The translations under genes and the position numbers were made by a program. Of a DNA stretch of 64,000 nt, positions 54,301-64,000 are shown piece after piece; the stretch's first letter is position 1, and each line of letters starts with the position of its first letter. The DNA lies in contig NC_135195.1 of the NCBI RefSeq assembly GCF_050948175.1, forward strand, positions 6,662,001 to 6,726,000. The letters run 5' to 3'. This stretch comes from Xylocopa sonorina. Taxonomy: Eukaryota > Arthropoda > Insecta > Hymenoptera > Apidae. The notes under the pieces are model-generated. The model searched no databases. It saw only the letters and a list, made by a program, of their open reading frames with translations, and was not told the DNA's origin.

Positions 54301-56689
54301 AAGAGATGAACAAATAGAAAATCAAACTTATTTGTACATTATTACAAATTACAAAGATTATGATGATTTTTACATGAAAGCAATGTGAGTATTTTTTATG
54401 ATTTATTATTTTTATTTATATATTGGTGTCTATTTTCTATTAATATTTTAATTTCATTATTTAGACTTTGCAATGATGATTATTATATCAGAGCAATTTC
54501 TGCTGTTATGTTACATAAAATAGTTAGTGAAGATAGAAAATACACTAAAACATTTCTTCAAATTATTTTACAAAAATTGGAAAAATATAAAAATAAACGG
54601 TATTTTAACCACTCTTATATACATAAGATAAAGCATAGAATTATGCAAATTTTGTTAATAATACAGCCAGTTTTATTTAAGGTAACAAAACATTAGATAT
54701 TTCATAAAATAACAAATTTAACGATTGAAAAAAATATTCATGTACTGTGAGCCTTTAATTTTTCTCTACAGGAAGACACCAAAATATTACAAGAATATCT
54801 TTGTAATTTAATAGTCTTGGAAAGTAATCAGCATAGTGTTCGTCTAATGCAAGAATGGATACTAATAAAAATTCTTTTAGAGAATATTGACCTTGATATT
54901 GCACTTTGGAACTTATTTCGAAAGGTGTTTAAAACAAGCTATTCCCGTTTTTAACATTCATATTTCTATTTTAAATATATAAAAAATTTAGTTACTATAA
55001 TGTACATAGGGTATTGAAACACGTCCAGGATGTGTTAAATCCATAGCATGTATTGCCTATCATGTAACAAAACTTCTACCCAAAGAATATGAATTTCTAC
55101 ACTTTACTCGAAGAGTAGTTGGCTCCATTGCCCATTGTTGTTTTGGACACCAATACAGTATGCGTCTTTATAGCCAGGTAAATTGTAACACTGTAAGTAA
55201 TAGTAAAACTGAATACAGGTGAAGCACATTCGACATACGCATTTTATTGCTGTTGAATGCTTTAACAGCATTGAATCACATAAGGATAATATATACACAA
55301 AGTGCAATTATATGATTTAATGTATTTCTGAAACAGGCATGTTAAATACATCTCACTTATACACAGCAGAAGTTATAATCATATCACTATTTGTTTATGA
55401 CAGATTATTTTTGTAAAATTGTGCAAAATGTTGTATGGACTGAACTATAGTAACGAAATAGTATTACTATACAAGAATATGTATCATATTGTAAGTTTAA
55501 GTTTAGAAACTGGATTGGCAAAAAATTCAAAGAAAATCCAAGATGATTTTTATCTCACTGCTTTCCATCCGCTACAACATTATACTTTAGAGGTAATGCT
55601 ATTCAATTAATATTAAAAATGATTTATATAAAAATTATGTTTAAATAATTTGTTCTATTTTCACTTGCAGACAATTTATTTTGAACTTCCTCGATTATCT
55701 GGTATGGATGAAAGTGAATGGATACCTGCACTTTTGTTTAAATCACTAAATTTCAAAGTAACAAATAGTCATCCTCTTCAAATGTATAACTCAGATAAGC
55801 TTTTATCATTAACAACGTCATCATATTTATTAAACCCTACAGGTACCTTAAATGTATAATGATTATAACTTCTACAGTGTGTGTTAAACCCTATATAATC
55901 TAAAATAAAATATATAATTTTATATAATTTAAAAAAAATAGGCGATACAGAGTCATCTGTAACAAATTGTAATATAGACAATTTTGAGGAACAGAGCAAC
56001 ATTCAAAAGAAAATGAATCCTTCAAATTTATCACACAGTGATATTTTTCCAACAATCAGAGAATCCATTTGTCATAAAAGAATGTCGGACCAAAAAGGTC
56101 TCATAGTTGTAGCATGCCTTATCGATCGTATTCCAAATTTAGGAGGACTTGCTCGCACTTGCGAGATTTTCAATGCCAGAGAATTAGTTATTGCCAATTT
56201 AAGTCACGTGAAGAATAAAGAGTTTCAAAATCTCAGCGTGTCTGCTGAAAATTGGATAACTATTACAGAGGTATTATATACGTGTGATATTTTAGTACTT
56301 AGTACAAGTAATGCTTATTATAATTTAATTTATAAATATTGTAGACAAAGCCACATGAATTATGCAATTACCTATTGAATAAAAAAGATACAGGGTACTC
56401 GTTGGTAGGAGTAGAACAAACAGTTAATAGTACAAATTTATTAAATATGAAATTTGAAAAGAAGACAATCCTTGTTTTGGGGTAAGCTATTATAAAGTAA
56501 AATAGTTTCTTTTAAATAAGAATTTGCATTATTTGCAGAAATGAAAAGGATGGAATTCCTGCCAATCTGATACCTTTATTTGATACTTGTATAGAAATAC
56601 CGCAAACTGGGGTGATTCGATCATTAAATGTTCATGTTACTGGAGCAATATGTATATGGCAATATGCGAAACAACATGTATTTACATAA
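51378..56689 (+). CDS. TARBP1: TARBP1 / Trm3-type tRNA (guanosine-2'-O-)-methyltransferase
   Basis: A SPOUT-class methyltransferase. The yeast homologue Trm3 makes Gm18 in the tRNA D-loop using S-adenosylmethionine. Ten exons join in phase: 51378-54074, 54155-54384, 54465-54681, 54772-54924, 55010-55177, 55404-55592, 55671-55842, 55942-56270, 56345-56481 and 56539-56689. They encode about 1480 aa (human about 1620). The first roughly 1320 residues are helical-repeat-like and poorly conserved. The C-terminal SPOUT domain shows all three motifs: IPNLGGLARTCEIF near residue 1340, LVLGNEKDGIPANL near 1430 and IRSLNVHVTGAICIW near 1460. The AdoMet-binding trefoil knot is formed by motifs 2 and 3, so the enzyme looks intact. 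Most of the protein (899 codons) comes from one uninterrupted exon. It is convergent with the ATP synthase g gene, and a plus-strand AATAAA lies at 56783-56788. Confidence 0.95.
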
Positions 56690-56916
56690 TTCTATTTTTC
56701 TTTGTAACAAATAATTATAATATTATGTTATGATTAATATTCAGTTTTTGTAAACAAGAAATTATTTTTCTCAACTAAACTTAATAAAAAAGAAATAACA
56801 AAAATAAATTGAATTAATATTTATTTATAAAATTGATATATTGCTTTTATAAATATGTATTTATTTGAACGACTATCATGTACAGATTACATTCGTATGA
56901 ATGATACCATAGCTTT

Positions 56917-57559
56917 TTAAACATCGTATCCTATTAGATGTCGTTTTCCAATACATTCTCCGACGAAAAACCAACATAAAACTTCAATTGAGACCAATGT
57001 GTTTAACCAAGCTTCGCGTACTGAGACTTGAAGATATCGTTTGTTTTTAGCAGACCTTATCAGGTTTGAAATACCATTTCTAATTGCAGGAATGTCAGAT
57101 ATCTTTGGCGGAACTAGTTCTACTTTTGCATAGTATAATGATTTTTCCAAAATAGGCTTCGATTTTGCTATTATTTCTGGAACCAACACGTAATTGTGGA
57201 AATTAGTATTTTATCAAAATTATTTCAATGAAAACGATGAATAAATGACAGAGAAACTAGCAAGCAATAGATTAACATTGCATAACCTTCAAGATATTAA
57301 CAGACATGTTTTTGACAAGCGTATCCATGATGGATTTACTTAAAATTAGTTTAGAATTTTAACAAGGCTAAAGTATGATCTTAATCTAAAGAAAATGAAA
57401 TAATTAACTTTTGTGTCGAGCAACGAGTATACTAATGTTATGTAACCATTAATTTATAAGTGAATTACAATTAATTTTATTCTGTTACAATTTTATTACG
57501 CTATTTTTCTATATTCCCAACACACCTCCAACTGGTATAGATTTCAATAAATTCGCCAT
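56917..57559 (-). CDS. ATPsynG: Mitochondrial ATP synthase subunit g
   Basis: A small inner-membrane subunit of the F0 sector, involved in ATP synthase dimerisation and crista shape. The main exon is 56917-57176 and contains the hallmark YYAKVELVPPKISDIPAI and a C-terminal membrane segment (LVSIEVLCWFFVGECIGK) ending LIGYDV, as in human ATP5MG. A 34-nt first coding exon at 57526-57559 (MANLLKSIPVG) joins in phase 1 with a good acceptor (ggttccag). The product is 97 aa, against 103 in human. A competing upstream frame near 57283-57324 (MDTLVKNMSVNILK) also looks similar to the N-terminus, but its only GT donor gives the wrong phase. The family is certain; the first exon is moderately sure. A minus-strand AATAAA lies at 56820-56825. 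Confidence 0.9.
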
Positions 57560-57718
57560 TTTCAATCACCACAATTCTCTTCTAAATACGGAGAAACAAT
57601 ACCGTCTAATGGACCTCGCAACCCCCGTTGCAAATAACAGTTCCGTCCTCTGACGGCAACCTTTCGAGTTATAACTTGTATACTTCGACCATTCAGGGCA
57701 TATATAGTGAACGTATTC

Positions 57719-58008
57719 ACGGTTTACTATTCTCTACTGATTTTATAAATTAATCTTTTATAGCCAGTGAATGGCGTTTGTGAAGGACGCTACGCTTTTG
57801 CCCAACGGAAAATGTTCCTATCTTTTCTTCTTTTCTTTCCTATGCTTCCCCTACTTGCATACTTTTCGCATTTAATATTTCTGCATACATTCCTCTTCTT
57901 CTTACATCTTTGTTAACCCTTTCTTCCCCTTTCTTCCCCCTTTTAGTCGCCTCTTACGACAAGCAGGGGATACTGTGGGTGTATTCTGATCCCCACCGCA
58001 CAGGGATA
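57719..58008 (-). repeat. Dispersed interspersed repeat, copy B
   Basis: The second copy of the element at 37016-37325, in the same orientation. The 73-bp core at 57934-58006 (containing TAGTCGCCTCTTACGACAAG) matches copy A at all but one base, while the remaining 210 bp or so is clearly more diverged. A member of the TACAGG terminal-repeat family abuts it directly at 58007, suggesting nested insertion. Confidence 0.8.
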
Positions 58009-58110
58009 TACAGGATCATTCACTACTCGTATGACAAATTTTTACAGCTGATATTACACCTCAAAAGCAACAAAAAAGTTCATATAAACCTAAGTCCGAT
58101 TTATAAAAAT
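58007..58110 (+). mobile_element. Fragment of the TA-flanked terminal-repeat family
   Basis: The first 70 bp or so (TATACAGGATCATTCACTAC onward) aligns with the left half of the lgd-intron MITE, including the shared block CAAATTTTTACAGCTGATA. It then continues into AACCTAAGTC, which is also seen in the copy at 58746. No matching right terminus was identified, so this is probably one end of a longer or truncated relative. Confidence 0.65.
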
Positions 58111-58202
58111 GTCAGAGAAAATTGGGACTTTTGTTTTTTTCAGAGCAATGGCAGTTTCACTCATATTATTGATTTTTATTGAACAGAGAAAGTAAGATAA
58201 AT

Positions 58203-58616
58203 TATATCACCCGCTTTAGAAGTAGGAGAGAGAAAGATATATAAGAAAGTTATAAGGAAGAGTGAGATAGATTAAACTAACCCTTCTCTCGAACCCCTGG
58301 CGCCATCTCTGTGAAAAGTGCTCAAACTGGTCGCACACAATTATCGACAGCGAAGTACACTACTGAAGAACTATTAGCGCCATCTCTGCGGAGGGTAGTG
58401 AAACTAATTACCGACCTAGTTTCAGCTTCCCTCCAAGAGATGGCGCTAGTGCTTCAGTAGTTCACTTCACTGTTGATAATGCTGTGCGACCAGTTTGAGC
58501 ACTTTTCACAGAGATGGCGCCAGGGGTTCTAGAGTAGGGTCCTCATTATCTGTCTCACTCTTCCTTATAGCTTTCTTATATATCTTTCTCTCTCTTACCT
58601 CTAAAGCGGGATATAT
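58203..58616. mobile_element. Foldback element: near-perfect inverted repeat of about 410 bp
   Basis: Two arms of about 200 bp are reverse complements of each other almost to the centre near 58411. Pairing blocks include CCGCTTTAGA with its complement TCTAAAGCGG, AGAGAAAGATATATAAGAAA with its complement, and CCTGGCGCCATCTCTGTGAA with its complement. The motif GCGCCATCTCT occurs four times, twice in each orientation. No open frame is present. This is the structure of a foldback transposon or long-TIR MITE. Transcribed, it would form a long hairpin. Confidence 0.88.
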
Positions 58617-58745
58617 AAAGTATCTTAGTCTATTAATTGAATGAAAATTAAAAAATTTCTTTATTTAATCAGTGTACTCTAAAATTCTGTAACTAATATC
58701 AGGGAGAGAAGCGGAAACGAAATCAGCAAGGCAATAGACGTGTAA

Positions 58746-58830
58746 TATACAAGATGATTCACTATTCGTGTGACAAATTTTTACAGCTTTATCTAACTCC
58801 GCTATCTTTTAAACAGATTCAAACGTACCT
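58746..58830 (+). mobile_element. Second fragment of the TA-flanked terminal-repeat family
   Basis: It begins TATACAAGATGATTCACTAT and shares TGTGACAAATTTTTACAGCT with the lgd-intron MITE, then diverges, with CGTACCTAAGTC later in common with the copy at 58007. It lies about 130 bp from the foldback element. The far end is not defined. Confidence 0.6.
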
Positions 58831-59084
58831 AAGTCTTGTAATCTAATTTCTGTACTCTTCTTACTACTTGTACACTATTAGTAAAAAATATTAATGTATA
58901 TTTGACAAACAGCAAGTTTATTAAAGTCTTCGTATGTATACAAAACACTTGCATGTAGTATGATTTTTGTGAAAAAGCGGAGTATGCACATAAAGAATTT
59001 TTATCATAAAATAAAGTATCTAATATTAAAAAAATGGTGTTTTGAGAACAGAAATATTATACATCGTGATTTATTTTGCGTTCG

Positions 59085-60113
59085 TTAATCCCAACTTTTG
59101 ATACGTAATTCAGGTTCTAAAATGCTCCAGTTTGGTGAATGCTTCTCATTAGATAACCAGTTAAAGTCGTCGACACAATTCCAGTTATTTATTTTTGGAT
59201 CAAGTCCAGCTAGATTAAAGTGATTTGCTTGATCTTCGTAAGTCCAGTTATACGGTGCTACACGTACTTTTGTACAATCTTCTATAATCGATCTGCTTGT
59301 AACATGTAAATAAATAGTACAATCCATGGAAGAATGTAATCGAAGTTGCTGACACGCAAAGGCAAATACACATTCACTACAGTCATGGACAAATACAGAA
59401 GAAGTTACCGGTCCAACTAATACAGTACACTGTTTCAAGTTTACCATGTGCAAAGTACTAGGTGTGCCATAAATTCTTACTGTACAATGGATTAAATCAG
59501 AAAGTAAAATATCATTTTTATTCACATTTTCAGCATCCAAAACTAATTGTTCATTAATTTTTCCCAATAACATACATGCACTATCTCCATATTTGCTTGA
59601 TAATTTATGATTCTGTTTTGCGGAACCATTCACAATTCCTTCTGATATTTTCAAATCCTTTAAGCCATCAGTTATATCATGCGTCTTGTCGGATGTTTTC
59701 TTTACAACCCTCCGATTTTTAAAACCAAACTTCTTTTTAGGTAGCAACTTCATTTCCAATTCAGATGCTTCACTTTCTAGTAGTTGTAAATTCTCTTGTG
59801 CTCTTCTAATATCGTACACTTTCAAAAACATCTTCGATTGTGATAAGTAATTTTTAAGCATTTGAATTTCCTTATTCGCCTTATCGAATATTCCAGGAAG
59901 AGCTGATATTGGAGCACTAGGTGCATCATCTAACATTTCTTTGACTTTTTTGCACGAGGAATAAAAAGTATCCTTGAAATAACTACTTTGTTCGGATTCA
60001 ACAGCCAACGATTGCCTTTCTTCTCTTCGTCTTTCAATAATATTTTTCCTTTCGCGATCTCTTTTGGTAATACGATCTGGTAAACTACCTTCTATGAGAG
60101 TGGGAGAATCCAT
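59085..60113 (-). CDS. TBCC: Tubulin-specific chaperone C (tubulin cofactor C)
   Basis: TBCC acts at the last step of tubulin folding. It stimulates GTP hydrolysis by beta-tubulin in the supercomplex with cofactors D and E, releasing the assembly-ready dimer. The gene is a single 342-aa exon (human 346 aa). Residues 1-125 form the N-terminal helical, spectrin-like region, rich in Arg/Glu at the start (TKRDRERKNIIERRREERQ). Residues 175-300 or so form the beta-helical C-CAP/cofactor C-like domain. R258 in ACQQLRLHS aligns with the catalytic arginine finger of human TBCC (R262). The tail DDFNWLSNEKHSPNWSIL is also conserved. A minus-strand AATAAA at 59070-59075 lies about 10 bases after the stop. 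The start ATG at 60113 is the only one giving the family length. Confidence 0.97.
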   Translation of the reverse strand: MDSPTLIEGSLPDRITKRDRERKNIIERRREERQSLAVESEQSSYFKDTFYSSCKKVKEMLDDAPSAPISALPGIFDKANKEIQMLKNYLSQSKMFLKVYDIRRAQENLQLLESEASELEMKLLPKKKFGFKNRRVVKKTSDKTHDITDGLKDLKISEGIVNGSAKQNHKLSSKYGDSACMLLGKINEQLVLDAENVNKNDILLSDLIHCTVRIYGTPSTLHMVNLKQCTVLVGPVTSSVFVHDCSECVFAFACQQLRLHSSMDCTIYLHVTSRSIIEDCTKVRVAPYNWTYEDQANHFNLAGLDPKINNWNCVDDFNWLSNEKHSPNWSILEPELRIKSWD

Positions 60114-60596
60114 ATTGCACTTTATTTGCTGTTTCGTCTAAGACTTATATCCTGTGTGTCATTCAGTTTTGAATGTACTACCTTTCATAACAAAGTTATT
60201 TTCACAAATAATTTATTGTAACACTGTCAAGAGTTTTATACTTGAAGCCTTTCGGGCGAAAACTGAAAAATATAAGAAATATGTTTCATTTTTATACAAA
60301 CAGCTGATTAAAAACATCATATTTACGAGGAATATATATGTAATATAAATAAGAATACTAAATGTTCAGAAAAGCTACATTTTCTAAACAATATCTAATT
60401 AAAGTAAGTTATAAAAGTCCAAAGAATTTTATAAAATAAAAATCAATCATAATCAAACCTGTAGAGTATACTTTATGTATGATGTGTATATCAGATCATA
60501 CAAATACCTTTTCTTTAGAAGAATCAATTTGTGAAGAATATCTTAAACCATCACTACCTACTAAAACTGTTGGAAGTTTTGCAAACTTCATAAAAT
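60114..60596. other. Spacer between TBCC and the CEBPZOS-like gene
   Basis: About 0.48 kb of AT-rich DNA, without a gene. It should contain the TBCC promoter and the 3' end of the upstream minus-strand gene. Confidence 0.5.
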
Positions 60597-61138
60597 TTAG
60601 TTTTCATTTTGTTGTTTTTGCCACGACATAAGATCCAACTGTTCGCTACTCTCTTTATATATCTTTTCTTCCAATTCGTAGAAAGATTTTAGTACTTGTG
60701 GATAATGGTTATGTAGAAATAATCTTGAACCTGATATTCATAATAATTATTTCAATGGTTGTTCAAATGTGTTTACAAAAATTTGATTAATTGTACACTG
60801 TAACATATCATTAGGGAAAACCGTGAACATAGCTTCGATAAATAACAATAAACTTGAATTAAGCATTTTTTCAATTTTCTTTTTATGCTCTTTCATACGC
60901 GTTTCAGATGTTTCTTAAAATGTTATTTGTTATATGTAACTGTATTGCCTTACGAAGACCTAAATCGTGCGTGTGAAAATAACCTAAAACATAAAAGATG
61001 ACGCAAAGTGATAAAGAACTTACCTTCAGAATATCTCAAACACCCTATGTAAAATATTCCTCCAACAACACATGCACATTCAGTCCACACAAAGATTTTA
61101 AGCGGTGTTCGTGACACTTTCGGCGATTTTTCAAGCAT
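60597..61138 (-). CDS. Small single-pass membrane protein, CEBPZOS-like
   Basis: Two exons, 61024-61138 and 60597-60730, join in phase 1 (donor GAAG|gtaag, acceptor atatcag) and encode 82 aa. The N-terminus is short and basic (MLEKSPKVSRTPLKIF). A hydrophobic segment (VWTECACVVGGIFYIGCL, residues 17-34) follows, then a soluble tail with YPQVLKSFYELEEK and a final DLMSWQKQQ. Order, length and the tail pattern (a K/R-YPxVLxxxY motif, then D--W near the end) resemble human CEBPZOS, an 80-aa mitochondrial membrane protein. The match is by pattern only and other tiny mitochondrial membrane proteins are not excluded. I leave the symbol blank. Confidence 0.6.
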
Positions 61139-64000
61139 ACTAGCTTATAATACGATTTCCTAAAATGGAAATTATCAATACGGTAAAGAATGGTGTACGT
61201 CTCGAGATATCGAGATAAAATTCGATAGTGTCGAGTATAGGAATTCTACGCGTGCTTAGCTCGCGTGCTTACATAACACTCAACGGAGAACACTTTATTC
61301 GATATATTCTATCGATATAAATCGAGGCAAAAATTAAATGTTGCGTTAAGTTCACTAAAAAGTTATTACTGAAAAATAAACGTTAGTAACTATTTCCATA
61401 TTAAGCGTACGAAAATGATGGATATGTTTTTTACATTTAGATAGGTGTAAGACTGTATCCTATTTATACTCTCTGTAGTATACTCTATATTTTTATAACG
61501 ATATAAAAATAGTTTGGTTTGATATATTTTTATTTCTACCCTTGCACACACACACACATAATAGTTATTTAATAAAATATAAAGCTTAGAAATAAAAATT
61601 ATATTGGTGTCTGTATACTAGCAAGAGTATCTCTATATATATATATATACCTATACATATATTATAATGCTTTAAATTTTGCTACATGTCTAATACATAT
61701 TGTTATATATTTTTATATATTGTGGAAGTATAAAAAAAATAAATATTGAAACATTAATGCAGAATAATATATTATAAATTTTTTCCATAACATAACATTC
61801 AATCTCTCTCTCTATATATATATATTTCATGTAGCGATATTAATTTAATAATGTACACGATTAAGTTAAAAAAATGCAGAGCATTGTACCTATGGAAACA
61901 GCCTATATAATTTAAAGATTGTAGAAGAATATTTATTATACATTTTTTTCGTACATAAGCACAGATAAAATATGCAAGCGGAGAATGTGTTTTTAAGAAA
62001 TCATCAAGAGTGCATCTGCAAGTAGTATTTGTTATATATGTATATGTACATACAGCAATAAAAAAATAATTGTTAAGATAATTTGTTCTTATGATTTATA
62101 TAAGAAATGATGTAGTTGTTCTCTTTATTTAATCATTCTTTACGTATCAAGTATTTAAAGTTAAGCACAAATTCTGTATAAAAATTTTGTTTACTTCTTT
62201 TAAATATATTATTAACGCGTGAAAAATTATGATATCAATCTATTATTAACTTTATTACAAAATCTTTTTAATCTATAATAATAAAGTAATACTTTACTAA
62301 ACACAACATGTTACATGATGTAGATTATATTTTAAAAGATTATGAAGTACATGTTCATTTCTAAAAATAAGAAATGTCCGTTATTCGAAAAATAGGAAAA
62401 TATCCATTATTATACATACTATGCATAAACAAATACTTATTCACACATCTATATCTGGCTCTTTATAGTTTATTCAAAATATTTTGGGTAAATTATATGT
62501 ATAACACAAGCAATTAACTCACTCATTATTGGTCTCAAATCATACAATTAGTACCTATTATTACGCACTTTTTGTTTTTTAATTATAAACGTATCTATAC
62601 TAGATATTTCGAGAACAAACACACACTGCTATTATAGCGAACGGCAGTTCTTTGCGTAAAATCAAATATATTTACCAATTTATGTACATACGAAATAATA
62701 AACTAAACTCTAGAACTTTAAGAGATACAGAATAGTAATAGTAATGTACATAAAGGTTCTCCAACAAGTTTTTACTTCCTTGATAAGATGAATCGTATTA
62801 TAATCTAATTATACATTTGCTGTTCTAATATACAACTTCGATTGCACTGTGAAAACGTAAATCGTTATGCGAAGATATTATTTTATGCTTAAGTATTATG
62901 GTTCATTGAATTTCGTTTTAATATCTTGATACATATCTGGTCCAAAACTAGTCGAGTTATTTAATATAATTGAACGTAAGATAATACTGCTCAAAAAGTA
63001 GTTTTTTATTTGAATTATCCATTTCATACTTCCTACTATAAATTAAATTAAAACACTCATTTTTCTTTAATTTGTAAGCTTATACGAAATATATTTCGCC
63101 CCTTATTTACATAAAATAATTTAAATCATTCTTCCTTTCTTTTATGCAAATCTCTATATTTTGTATATCAAGTTATTGCATCACACTAATTTTATAGAAA
63201 AGAAGACTACCAAAAATTTCTCTTATTGCTTAGAAAAGCAACGTAAATGTATTCCTTACACAAACAAATGTAAAACTATTCAATTACACAAGGAAATAAT
63301 TAGTATTACTTCATCCGTATTACAAATTGACTAAAAAAGGAAAAGATATGAAAAGTATGTCAAATTTGAACGTTATTTACAACTCATTTTTAAATAGAAT
63401 TAATTACTTAACGTTTTTTTTTGTATTGCAAATTATATCAAACGATTACATATTGGTAAAAATTATGAAAAAATCCTGGAAATTTTCAATTAGATTATAA
63501 AGTGCTAAGGCACCACAGGTAAATGCAAATGATAATAGTGATTGATATTATATTATCTCACTATAATTTTAGGGGCATAAACTACAGACATTTTTTTGTG
63601 TAAACTTTTTTCGTTATGTAAATGTGTTTATAATATTATCTGTCTTGAAAGTATTTATACACACATACTCTACAACTTCTGATATTGTGAGACCTCCAGT
63701 TTGGTTTTAATTGTATCATCAAATTTAACAGAAGAAAAACGAATATACTTCATATCCTTGTATTCTTATTTATAATTATGTTGTTTGTAATTTACATTTT
63801 TTATCGTGTTCTTCTCTAATTAATAGTTAATAAGTCATTTTAAAAATTGGAGTACAACAGATTCTACGATCCGTTATGTATGAAATCAAAAATAACATCA
63901 CATACAGATACAACAGGTACAGCATAAACAAAAATTAAAAATATTATTAGACTTACGAATGACGATTTTCATTACTTTGTATTAATAAAATTGAAAATAC
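61139..64000. other. AT-rich sequence without a recognised gene
   Basis: I see no open frame of note. There are (TA)n tracts near 61.64 and 61.81 kb, a short (CA)n near 61.55 kb, and many poly-A/T runs and TGTA-rich motifs. The texture resembles a long insect 3' UTR or intron of a gene beyond the right edge, but no exon or poly(A) site fixes this. The promoter of the CEBPZOS-like gene should lie in the first few hundred bases. Confidence 0.4.

Noticed and set aside
57910..58182. 90-codon plus-strand frame starting in the repeat
   Set aside because: It runs across the boundary between the dispersed repeat core and the TIR-family fragment, so it is a chance frame through two mobile elements.
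1..64000. CRISPR array, phage, plasmid or bacterial operon content
   Set aside because: There are no regularly spaced repeats or bacterial gene clusters. The coding genes have spliceosomal introns and animal orthologues.

Overview
The window looks like nuclear DNA of an insect, most likely a hymenopteran and probably a bee. The evidence is animal gene content with small GT-AG introns, a large-Maf (traffic jam type) factor, a Lgd/CC2D1 protein of Drosophila-like length, and a CpG-rich gene-poor block next to an AT-rich gene-dense block. The exact taxon is inference. There is no bacterial, phage, plasmid or CRISPR content. All splice junctions below were read by eye from GT/AG sites, phase continuity and family similarity.

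Layout. (1) 1-25.5 kb: a gene desert, fairly GC/CpG-rich, with no convincing coding exon. (2) 25.5-29.9 kb, minus strand: a large-Maf bZIP gene in four recognisable coding exons, with conserved basic region and leucine zipper followed by a Gln/His-rich tail. (3) 29.9-41.4 kb: a second gene-free stretch, with one copy of a dispersed repeat at 37.0-37.3 kb. (4) 41.4-61.1 kb: a compact AT-rich cluster of seven housekeeping genes: lgd/CC2D1 (-), V-ATPase subunit d (+), tRNA-His guanylyltransferase THG1 (-), TARBP1-type tRNA ribose methyltransferase (+), mitochondrial ATP synthase subunit g (-), tubulin cofactor C (-), and a small CEBPZOS-like membrane protein (-). (5) 61.2-64 kb: AT-rich sequence without a recognisable gene.

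The housekeeping genes are arranged in divergent and convergent pairs. lgd and V-ATPase d start head to head, as do THG1 and TARBP1. V-ATPase d/THG1 and TARBP1/ATP synthase g end tail to tail. Both products of the THG1/TARBP1 pair act on tRNA and share an intergenic region of about 0.4 kb, so co-expression is plausible but unproven. lgd (ESCRT-III regulation on endosomes) and V-ATPase d (proton pumping into endosomes and lysosomes) both act on the endolysosomal system.

Repeats are concentrated at 57.7-58.8 kb. They include a near-perfect inverted repeat of about 410 bp, copies of a TA-flanked terminal-inverted-repeat family (a complete 100-bp copy sits in an lgd intron), and the second copy of a dispersed element whose 73-bp core is almost identical to the copy at 37 kb. 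I did not find a convincing new biological system. The most unusual items are the hyper-conserved repeat core, the long palindrome, and the THG1/TARBP1 divergent pair with a possible dual-localisation start in THG1.
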